A stretch of 64,000 nucleotides of DNA from Vreelandella lutescens. Its GTDB lineage: Bacteria > Pseudomonadota > Gammaproteobacteria > Pseudomonadales > Halomonadaceae. A program made the translations under genes and the position numbers. Positions within the stretch are counted from its first letter, which is position 1, and every line of letters begins with the position of its first letter. This document shows, one piece after another, positions 55,025 to 64,000 of this stretch. The notes under the pieces are model-generated. The model worked only from the letters and a program-made list of their open reading frames with translations. It was not told where the DNA came from and searched no databases. The stretch lies in NCBI RefSeq assembly GCF_014640815.1, contig NZ_BMHM01000004.1, forward strand, positions 310,001-374,000, given 5' to 3'.

Positions 55025-55467
55025 GGGGTTATCACCTCCACTTGCTGTTGGCGCACGTATAGCGCTTCAAGCGTCACGCTGGTATCGACGCCACGACCAA
55101 ACCCTTGGGCCTCAATGCGGTAAAGCATCTCCACCACTTCTGTGCTGCTATTGCTGGAGCGCGACCCCAGCGGTGCCAGTGTTTGAATGCGGTAGCGCGG
55201 GTTCTGCGTCAGTTCTGCCATATTCATCGCATGGTTACTCCAGCCATTGCCGGGGTTAGCGCCGTTTTGTAACAGGGTCTCTGCTTCCCGTAGCGCGGCC
55301 TCTGCTGCTTGAAAAGCCACGCTGTAATCCCGCTGGCTGGAGGCCATTCGGTCTTGGGTAATCGCCCCTTGCATGGAAGAGAGGCTTAGAATGGTGACAA
55401 TGGCGAGAAAAATCAGACTTAACACGAGCGCCATTCCCCGCTGATGTGTCATTGCGTGGCTCTGCAT
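55021..55467 (-). CDS. pilX: Minor pilin PilX
   Basis: A 148-residue prepilin-like protein with leader MQSHAMTHQRG, predicted cleavage before MALVLSLIFLAIVTILSLSSM. The position-5 Glu of canonical pilins is absent, as in many PilX proteins. DYSVAFQAAEAALREAE is a strong PilX-family motif. GAGGA lies nine nt before the ATG at 55467. It sits 1 bp after the pilW stop. Confidence 0.88.
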   Translation of the reverse strand: MQSHAMTHQRGMALVLSLIFLAIVTILSLSSMQGAITQDRMASSQRDYSVAFQAAEAALREAETLLQNGANPGNGWSNHAMNMAELTQNPRYRIQTLAPLGSRSSNSSTEVVEMLYRIEAQGFGRGVDTSVTLEALYVRQQQVEVITP

Positions 55468-55468
55468 G

Positions 55469-56503
55469 TTAGCGATTCCTCAAAGCGACGGTGGTCGTAA
55501 AGGCCTGATAAATCCGCCCGTCTCCGCCGGTAAACGCGTTCTCCCCTCGGAAATTGCCAAGCGCTAGCGTCGTGTTAGCGTTACGCAAGTTGGGTCGGTC
55601 ACTTTGCACAATGAGCGTAATACGTAGTGCCTGCACGTTGGGCCACTCTGCAGCGTCCACTTCATCGGCAGGCACGTACGCGTCGTCGATCAAAAAGGCC
55701 GTTCGCATGGCCACCACGTGGCTGGCGACGATGTCATTGCGCGGAGCGGTTTGGCTCAGATCTAACCGCATGAGCGACGGCGCGTTGTCGTTATTGGCGT
55801 CTTGGCCAATGTAGTAAATGGCGCTGTTTAACGCACTCAGTGATACATTTTGTCCTGGTGAGTAAATAATGTCGTTCTCACCTCCCTGTTCGCTATCACC
55901 GGGATCGACATTTCCTTGCCAGCCAGCTGTCGCGGTTTTCTGCAGCGTTCGAGCACTGTTAGACGTGTTATAGAAGATGTCGCAATTCTGAAGCCCCTGA
56001 AGCAGGACCAGCCGATTGTTAAAGACACCTGCCATGTCTCGGCTTAACGTGATTTGTTGGTTGTTATCGACGCTAGTGACATTCAGCGAATCGCTGGTAA
56101 AGCCTGTTCGAGCGATCAGGCCGCCGCGAAACGCCAGCACATCTTGCCCTGCCACAGGATTCATTAAGCTTGCTGAAAAGTCATGGTTGCTGGGCGTGTT
56201 CCATGCTTGAAGTGGCAAGACGTCCTCATTGCTATCTGCCCAAGGACGTAGATGTACAGTCGTCTGGGGCGGCGTGCAGCCGCCACTGTAATCCGCTTGG
56301 CGCAACTCACGGGCCATCGTATCCAGCGCAAATCGGCCGGTATCCTGCATATCGGCAAGGGCGGTTTGAAAACGGTAGCTCTGCTGGGAGGAGATAAACA
56401 GCTGGGTCGCGCCGCCCATGACCAGCAGGCCAATCACCATCGCCACCAGTAGCTCGACCAGCGTAAACCCAGCCTGTGTTTGTTGGGGTGTCAATCTGCC
56501 CAC
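55469..56503 (-). CDS. pilW: Minor pilin PilW
   Basis: A 344-residue prepilin. The GTG at 56503 lies one base after the pilV stop with GGAG seven nt upstream, giving a short leader MGRLTPQQTQAG and then FTLVELLVAMVIGLLVMGGATQLF with the pilin Glu5. The longer frame to 56560 would overlap pilV by 56 bp and is less likely. The segment SYRFQTALADMQDTGRFALDTMARELRQADYSGGC is typical of PilW. It forms part of the pilus-priming tip complex. Confidence 0.88.
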   Translation of the reverse strand: MGRLTPQQTQAGFTLVELLVAMVIGLLVMGGATQLFISSQQSYRFQTALADMQDTGRFALDTMARELRQADYSGGCTPPQTTVHLRPWADSNEDVLPLQAWNTPSNHDFSASLMNPVAGQDVLAFRGGLIARTGFTSDSLNVTSVDNNQQITLSRDMAGVFNNRLVLLQGLQNCDIFYNTSNSARTLQKTATAGWQGNVDPGDSEQGGENDIIYSPGQNVSLSALNSAIYYIGQDANNDNAPSLMRLDLSQTAPRNDIVASHVVAMRTAFLIDDAYVPADEVDAAEWPNVQALRITLIVQSDRPNLRNANTTLALGNFRGENAFTGGDGRIYQAFTTTVALRNR

Positions 56504-56504
56504 G

Positions 56505-56912
56505 CTATAGCTCCGAAACCAGTTGAATTTGCCGGATGTCGTTGGGGGAAGAGGTGTCATCCCAGCGTACCGTGACGCTGACGCGACGATTATTCACCTC
56601 AATACCGCCCTCGCCACCTGGGAGCATAGTGGCCACATCCGCTACCCACTCGGATTGGTCAGTGGCGGGTAAGCCGCTACCGCCCGCATCATCGCCTAGT
56701 GTGAGCGCGTAGTCGGCAGCCTGCTCGCTGTTGGCACGAATACGGTCCAACATGTCCTGGGCCATATTGGTGGCCTGGGTTTCAAAATAGGCGGCGCGGT
56801 TATGCACCAGCGACTGAGTTTGTAAGCCGAGTACCCCCAGCAGGCCAATCGACAGCACGAGTAGTGCAATCAATGACTCCAGCAGTGAGATACCCCGTTG
56901 TGGTGTTGGCAT
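56505..56912 (-). CDS. pilV: Minor pilin PilV
   Basis: A 135-residue prepilin. The start chosen is ATG 56912 (MPTPQRG before ISLLESLIALLVLSIGLLGVLGLQ), 19 nt after the fimT stop; the longer frame to 56984 would overlap fimT. Glu5 is present. FETQATNMAQDMLDRIRAN is a PilV-family segment. Its ribosome binding site (GCGAG) is weak, consistent with coupling to fimT. Confidence 0.87.
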   Translation of the reverse strand: MPTPQRGISLLESLIALLVLSIGLLGVLGLQTQSLVHNRAAYFETQATNMAQDMLDRIRANSEQAADYALTLGDDAGGSGLPATDQSEWVADVATMLPGGEGGIEVNNRRVSVTVRWDDTSSPNDIRQIQLVSEL

Positions 56913-56931
56913 GGCGTTGCTCGCTGATGAA

Positions 56932-57402
56932 TTAGTCACAGGCTTGGCGGTTAGTGAGTACCCGGGAGATTCCGCTCGGCTCAACGCGTACGCAGCGGCC
57001 TATCTCATTCAGCGTGACGGAAACACTCTGTGGTGCGAAGGCCGCCGTCGCTAATCGACCCTGGCTATTAAAGGTGAACCGCTCCGGCGCATCCGTAATG
57101 GCGATATCGTTAACTTCTTGCGCCCAACTGCGCAGTACGGCGTTGTTGGCGCGCACTTCCCAGCCTGCACTCCAGCCCGCTGCCACGGGCAATAAGCTCA
57201 CCGCCTGGTTACGCCGAACCGCTTCACTGCGGGCAAAGCTTAAGGCAATCTTGTAGTCGTTGGTGGTCGTGACAACGCGATTTTCTTGAATAATGCGTGA
57301 AAAATTCGGGATCGCAACGGTGGCAAGCGTGGCGAAGAGGGCCAGCGCCACCAGTAGCTCTAGCAAGGTAAAGCCAAGCGCGGAACGTCTTGCCGTCAGC
57401 AT
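56932..57402 (-). CDS. fimT: Minor pilin FimT/FimU (GspH-like)
   Basis: A 156-residue type II pseudopilin/pilin with leader MLTARRSALG and mature start FTLLELLVALALFATLATVAIPNF (Glu5 present). ENRVVTTTNDYKIALSFARSEAVRRNQAVSL is the FimT/GspH family segment. It heads the operon fimT-pilV-pilW-pilX-pilY1; a downstream pilE, usual in Pseudomonas, is not present before pntB. Confidence 0.88.
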   Translation of the reverse strand: MLTARRSALGFTLLELLVALALFATLATVAIPNFSRIIQENRVVTTTNDYKIALSFARSEAVRRNQAVSLLPVAAGWSAGWEVRANNAVLRSWAQEVNDIAITDAPERFTFNSQGRLATAAFAPQSVSVTLNEIGRCVRVEPSGISRVLTNRQACD

Positions 57403-60037
<2,635 letters not shown>

Positions 60038-60062
60038 CATGTACTAAACGCATAGAAGCGCA

Positions 60063-60093
60063 AAGCCCGCATCCAACGATGCGGGCTTTTTTT
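60063..60093 (+). terminator. Terminator after katG
   Basis: AAGCCCGCATC (60063-60073), loop CAAC, GATGCGGGCTT (60078-60088), followed by T residues. It separates katG from convergent pxpC. Confidence 0.93.
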
Positions 60094-60112
60094 ATGGCGG
60101 CGAGGTTGTCGG

Positions 60113-61045
60113 TTACCCCCAGACGCCGAGCTGCTTGCGATACGCCGCCTGCGCCTGCGTCGCACTGATCGGCTGCAAGCGCACCGTGGTGCCCGGTAAG
60201 CACTGGGCGAGGCGGGCGCAGGCCATCGGGGTGAGTGCGCCCAGACGTGGGTAGCCGCCGATGGTTTGGCGGTCGTTCATCAGAATGATCGGCTGGCCAT
60301 CGGGGGGGATCTGCACTGCTCCTAACGGAATCCCTTCAGAGATGATGCCGCCCAGGCGGCTGTTCAGCGCTTTGCCGGTCAGTCGAATGCCCATGCGGTC
60401 GGCGCGTTGGTCTACGGTCCAGGGCTGGTTGAAAGCGTCAAACAGGCTGCGCCCGGCAAAGTGCGCGGCCTGGGAGCCCAGCACCATGTCCAGCACGGTG
60501 TCTTCTGCATCAGGCAGAGAGAGATGGGTGCCTTGGGGCAACTGACGCGGCGTGGCGCTGCTGCCTTTCCAGGTGAGTTGGTCGCCGGTTTTAAGCGGTT
60601 TGCCATCTTCGTGCAGGCCGCCGATTTGCTCTCTTGCCGTGCAGGCTTGGCTGCCGAGCACGGTTGGCGCATCAAGACCGCCAGGAAAGGCGAGGTACGC
60701 GCGCAGGCCCTTTTTCGGCTGACGAAAGACCAGCGTTTGGCCCGCCTGCATCATAAAGCTGTCGTTGGGCGCCAGCGGTTGGCCATCCAGCGTGGCGGCA
60801 AGGTCGGCTCCGGTGAGGGCAAGGCGCACATCGCTATTGGCCACCAGCGTCAGGTTGCCGCCCATGACGATTTCTAACGCGGCGCTCTCCAGCGGATTTC
60901 CCAGCAGCCAGTTGGCCCAGCGGAAGGCGATCCAGTCGGCGGCACCGCCTTGAGTCACGCCCAAGTGGCCGACGCCGAAGCGGCCCGCGTCTTGGATCAG
61001 TGCCAGCGGCCCGGCTTGCTTAACGGTCAACATGGGTTGGCTCAT
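60113..61045 (-). CDS. pxpC: 5-oxoprolinase subunit PxpC
   Basis: A 310-residue PxpC (formerly YbgK, biotin-dependent carboxylase-like domain). Family segments: QAGPLALIQDAGRFGVGHLGVTQGGAADWIAFRWAN, GGIISEGIPLGAVQIPPDGQPIILMNDRQTIGGYPRLG. With PxpA and PxpB it hydrolyses 5-oxoproline to glutamate using ATP. It overlaps pxpB by 4 bp. Confidence 0.95.
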   Translation of the reverse strand: MSQPMLTVKQAGPLALIQDAGRFGVGHLGVTQGGAADWIAFRWANWLLGNPLESAALEIVMGGNLTLVANSDVRLALTGADLAATLDGQPLAPNDSFMMQAGQTLVFRQPKKGLRAYLAFPGGLDAPTVLGSQACTAREQIGGLHEDGKPLKTGDQLTWKGSSATPRQLPQGTHLSLPDAEDTVLDMVLGSQAAHFAGRSLFDAFNQPWTVDQRADRMGIRLTGKALNSRLGGIISEGIPLGAVQIPPDGQPIILMNDRQTIGGYPRLGALTPMACARLAQCLPGTTVRLQPISATQAQAAYRKQLGVWG

Positions 61046-61746
61046 GACCGCTCCTCCAGTGGGGTCGTATCGCCCCCGGCCGCTTCAAATGCTGATTGGG
61101 ATATCGCCTTAAAGCGCACTTTATCGCCCGGGCGCAGCAGCGGCTCGCCACGTTTGGCGTGCTCGAAAAGCGGCACAGCCGTTCTGCCAAGAATGTTCCA
61201 TCCGCCGGGCGAAAGCAGCGGGTAGATGGCAGTTTGCCGGTCGGCAATGCCCACGCTTCCTGCTGCAACTCGGCGGCGGGGCGTTTTCAAACGCGGCGTG
61301 GCAATGGCTTCATCCACCAGGCCCATAAAGCCGTAGCCAGGGGCGAAGCCCAGTGCAAACACGCAGTAGTCGTGGCTGCAGTGGCGCTCAATCAGCGCCT
61401 CGACGCTGAGCCCGGCGCGCTGGGCTACGGTGGGCAGCTCCGGGCCAACGCGCTCGTCGTACCACACGGGGATTTCGTGGAGCTGGCCCTGTTGGGCATC
61501 GGCGGGCGTTAAATTGCGCAGCGCGCTGCGCACCAGCGTCGAGGCTTGGGCAAAAGTGAGCTTTTGGCAGTCGTAGTGCACCAGCAGGGTGATGTACGAC
61601 GGAATGAGATCAATCAACGCGTGATCAAAGGCGCGCCGCAGCGCCTCATCGGCGGCGATGATCCACGCCATGTTGGTTTCATCAATGGCGTCGAATAGAC
61701 GCACCGTTAGGGCGTCCATCGCTGCCGTTTCTAAGCGCAGTTTCAC
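61042..61746 (-). CDS. pxpB: 5-oxoprolinase subunit PxpB
   Basis: A 234-residue PxpB (formerly YbgJ, allophanate-hydrolase subunit 1-like). Diagnostic: [59 protein letters not shown]. The ATG overlaps the pxpA stop by 4 bp. It partners PxpC. Confidence 0.95.
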   Translation of the reverse strand: MKLRLETAAMDALTVRLFDAIDETNMAWIIAADEALRRAFDHALIDLIPSYITLLVHYDCQKLTFAQASTLVRSALRNLTPADAQQGQLHEIPVWYDERVGPELPTVAQRAGLSVEALIERHCSHDYCVFALGFAPGYGFMGLVDEAIATPRLKTPRRRVAAGSVGIADRQTAIYPLLSPGGWNILGRTAVPLFEHAKRGEPLLRPGDKVRFKAISQSAFEAAGGDTTPLEERS

Positions 61747-62495
61747 GCGGACTCCAGCGCCGTAAAGGCCTCACGAATGGCGCGCACGGCGGCCACGGAT
61801 TCGGGGTTATCGCCATGCACGCAGAGCGTGTCGCAGGGCAGCTGCAAGGCGCTGCCATCGCGGGCGGTGAGGGCGTCACCTTTCGCGAGCGTGACGGCTT
61901 GGGCAACGATAGCGTCTTGGTCGTGGTGCACAGCCCCCGGCAGGCGGCGTGAGGCGAGATGCCCGGTGGCCTCATAAGCGCGGTCAGCGAAGGTTTCAAA
62001 CCACAGCGTCACGCCCATTTTTTCCGCTAACTGGCGGTGTGGCTCTGGGTTGGCGGTGGCCATCACCATCAGCGGTAGGCGGGCATCGAATGCCTTCACG
62101 GCGCGCATGGCACCTTCCAGCAATTCCAGATTGGCGGCCATGTCGTTGTACATCGCCCCGTGGGGTTTGACGTAGCTCAGCGCGGTGCCTTCCGCTTGGC
62201 AAATGCCTGCCAGCGCGCCGATTTGGTAGAGCATCATGTCTTCCACTTCGGCAGGGGAGCAGGCCATTGAGCGGCGGCCAAAGCCCATTAAATCCGGGTA
62301 ACCGGGGTGTGCGCCGATCTTCACGCCGTGCTGAACAGCCAGCTTCACTGTCTTGCGCATCACATGGGGGTCGGATGCGTGGTAGCCGCAGGCAATGTTG
62401 GCACAGTCAACGTAGGGCATGACATCAGCGTCTAAACCAATCGACCAGTTGCCGAAACTTTCGCCCATATCGCAGTTAAGCAGCGGAATCGCCAT
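61743..62495 (-). CDS. pxpA: 5-oxoprolinase subunit PxpA (LamB/YcsF family)
   Basis: A 250-residue LamB/YcsF protein: [58 protein letters not shown] and [11 protein letters not shown]. The ATG at 62495 has GGAG seven nt upstream; the longer frame begins at TTG 62540 and is rejected. It heads pxpABC. No 5-oxoproline permease gene lies in the operon. Confidence 0.95.
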   Translation of the reverse strand: MAIPLLNCDMGESFGNWSIGLDADVMPYVDCANIACGYHASDPHVMRKTVKLAVQHGVKIGAHPGYPDLMGFGRRSMACSPAEVEDMMLYQIGALAGICQAEGTALSYVKPHGAMYNDMAANLELLEGAMRAVKAFDARLPLMVMATANPEPHRQLAEKMGVTLWFETFADRAYEATGHLASRRLPGAVHHDQDAIVAQAVTLAKGDALTARDGSALQLPCDTLCVHGDNPESVAAVRAIREAFTALESA

Positions 62496-63024
62496 AACGT
62501 CTCCTGCAGGGTTGCGTGTTGTTAGTGATTGATATCGCAATTAATTAGCTAAATGAGTAAGGCCGTTTGCTCATCATTATTACTCATTAGTCAGCATGTT
62601 TATGGTTGTGTTAGCGCAAAAATAATATATGGAGCCCGTGTCGCAAGTGCCAATCGTTTTTAGCGATATTAAGTATCGGTGGTTCCTATCATGCTGTTAT
62701 TTAGTGGAAAAATAGTTGACGCTAGGGCGTGATACGATTATCAACTAAATAAAGCGACTCAAAAAAGATTACAAAAGAGACGCCCTTATCCGCCTGCTGT
62801 TGTGCGCTTCGCGCTACCTATAAAAATGGTCAGGAAAGGGTGATTTCCGAGGAGTGCCACATGCGGTTGCCAGCCCCGCGACAGCATGCCCGTGCCCAGC
62901 ACGGCATGTTGCACATACATTTGCATATCGACGTCTCGCGATGGAAACCCCTCATCGTCGGCGTAGTGAAAGCGCGTCACACGGCGCTTTCTATAAATGC
63001 TCAATTACAGGCTGGTTAAGTACG
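62496..63024 (+). promoter_or_regulatory. pxpA-LysR divergent spacer with sigma-70-like promoter
   Basis: TTGACG (62715-62720), 17 bp, TATCAA (62738-62743) make a fair sigma-70 promoter pointing to the LysR gene, 280 bp away. A 72-residue minus-strand frame (62786-63004) is present but not convincing. The segment 62541-62760 is AT-rich and may hold operators for the LysR protein. Confidence 0.35.
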
Positions 63025-64000
63025 ATGCTGGATTTTAAGGAACTCGACGCCTTTGTTTGGGCGGTGAAACTTGGCTCTTTTCGTAAGGCGGCGGTGCGCT
63101 TACACATTACGCAACCGTCGGTATCCGAGCGTATCTCGCGTTTAGAGAGCACGGTGGGCGAGTTACTGCTTGAGCGCTCGGCGCGGCCTATTCAGCCCAC
63201 CATGCGTGGTAGGGAGTTTTTCCTACACGCTGAACGCATGCTGGCTCAGCGCGATGAAGCCCTCAAACTTTTCGATAGTGAAGAAGACTTTTCCGCCCCG
63301 CTGCGGTTGGGCACCATTGAAACCATCGCCCACAGCTGGTTCCCCCGGTTTATGCAGCGTCTCACCGAGCGCTATCCGCGGCTGATTATTGAACTTACCG
63401 TCGATTACTCCCCAGCGCTGAACGAACGCTTAACCAGCAATGAGCTGGATATCTTGCTAGCCATGAACGGCTATCTCCCGCCGGAACAGATCGACCAAGA
63501 GACGCTAAGTCCTTACGAGATGGGCATGTTCGTTTCGCCACGCCATGCTCAAATGCTGAGCGAACGCCCCCATGCTTGGTGTACCACGCTGCCGTTTATT
63601 TCGTTTGGCAAGCTGGCGCGCCCTTATGAAGAGCTGGTGAGCTATTTAGCGGCACAGGGTGTTCATCAGCCGCGCATTCACAGCGTAAGCACCCTGATGA
63701 CCATTGTGCGTTTGACCACGGAAGGCCTGGGGATTGGCGCGCTGCCGGTGGCCACCGTGCTGGATGAGTGGCGGCGGGGTGAGCTGTATCGTTTGGCGCT
63801 CCCCGCGCCGCTCCCGGCTATGCACTATGATGTTATTTGGCGCAGCGCGAATCATCCACGCTTCTGCCGCGGCGTTGGCCGTTTGGCGCAGGAGTGCGCG
63901 CTAGAGTATGCCGCGGAAAAGCATACCGATATTACAAACACGTGTTTTACCGGACGCTGGGTCACCCCTAGCGCCGCTTCCTCCACCCCCCGTGCAACAC
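63025..64000 (+). CDS. LysR-family regulator (3' end outside window)
   Basis: An open frame from ATG 63025 to the window edge (325 codons) without a stop. The N-terminal HTH is FVWAVKLGSFRKAAVRLHITQPSVSERISRLE; the effector domain follows (PLRLGTIETIAHSWFPRFMQRL). Similarity to LysR ends at about residue 295; the last 30 residues (TDITNTCFTGRWVTPSAASS) may be a C-terminal extension. It is divergent from pxpABC and probably controls it. Confidence 0.9.
   Translation, partial: MLDFKELDAFVWAVKLGSFRKAAVRLHITQPSVSERISRLESTVGELLLERSARPIQPTMRGREFFLHAERMLAQRDEALKLFDSEEDFSAPLRLGTIETIAHSWFPRFMQRLTERYPRLIIELTVDYSPALNERLTSNELDILLAMNGYLPPEQIDQETLSPYEMGMFVSPRHAQMLSERPHAWCTTLPFISFGKLARPYEELVSYLAAQGVHQPRIHSVSTLMTIVRLTTEGLGIGALPVATVLDEWRRGELYRLALPAPLPAMHYDVIWRSANHPRFCRGVGRLAQECALEYAAEKHTDITNTCFTGRWVTPSAASSTPRAT

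Noticed and set aside
54801..55259. 152-residue plus-strand Gly/Ser-rich ORF
   Set aside because: Its Gly-Ser repeats are the antisense reading of the Pro-Glu tract of pilY1.
62786..63004. 72-residue minus-strand ORF between pxpA and LysR
   Set aside because: No motif, no convincing ribosome binding site and a position inside a probable regulatory spacer; it could be real but I cannot support it.

Overview
The window looks like chromosome of a gamma-proteobacterium, most probably a Halomonadaceae (Halomonas-like) bacterium. This rests on moderately GC-rich coding sequence, several TRAP transporters, an AbgT transporter, a curli cluster, type IV minor pilins, pntAB and the style of the interspersed repeats. 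Genus is an inference from protein and repeat resemblance, not from a marker gene. Nearly all of the sequence is genic. No complete insertion sequence, prophage, CRISPR array or rRNA gene was seen.

Layout. (1) 1-2.4 kb: a cut-off PepSY membrane protein, a DUF2946 protein and a small secreted protein, all on the minus strand. (2) 2.5-8.3 kb: urease operon ureDABCEFG, preceded by a near-textbook NtrC/sigma-54 control region and carrying two copies of a structured interspersed repeat. (3) 8.4-10.3 kb: a Cache-type chemoreceptor behind a sigma-28-like promoter. (4) 10.3-24.5 kb: a catabolic block. A minus-strand operon encodes a class III CoA-transferase, an HMG-CoA-lyase-type lyase and an aconitase-family hydratase. 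The plus strand carries two LysR regulators with a haloacid dehalogenase between them, a TAXI-type TRAP transporter, a D-2-hydroxyacid dehydrogenase and a carboxymuconolactone-decarboxylase-like protein. A second, DctPQM-type TRAP transporter closes the block. Together they suggest uptake of organic acids, CoA activation, hydration and C-C cleavage; the substrate is unknown. (5) 24.6-30 kb: tRNA-Arg(CCG), then an AT-rich curli cluster (csgF, csgG, two curlin-repeat proteins, no csgE seen), a decayed XRE regulator and a LuxR-type regulator. (6) 30-36.1 kb: tyrS with a leader hairpin, a LysR gene, a MITE-like palindrome, AbgT transporter plus M20 peptidase, a cold-shock protein, and a 38-residue Cys-rich small ORF. 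(7) 36.6-44.4 kb: a signalling block with a chemoreceptor, a LOV-GGDEF-EAL protein, a Cache-PAS-GGDEF cyclase, an output-less receiver protein and a NarL-type response regulator. (8) 44.5-51.6 kb: ABC exporter, agmatinase with divergent LysR, pntAB. (9) 51.6-57.4 kb: minor pilin operon fimT-pilV-pilW-pilX-pilY1. (10) 57.5-64 kb: katG with an OxyR-like half operator, pxpABC (5-oxoprolinase) and a divergent LysR gene cut by the window end.

Functional themes are nitrogen scavenging (urease, agmatinase, 5-oxoproline, AbgT/M20), organic-acid uptake and breakdown, and surface attachment and motility control (curli, type IV pili, chemoreceptors, c-di-GMP enzymes). Starts were moved from the longest ORF to the start with the best ribosome binding site or family-typical N-terminus; each such choice is stated.
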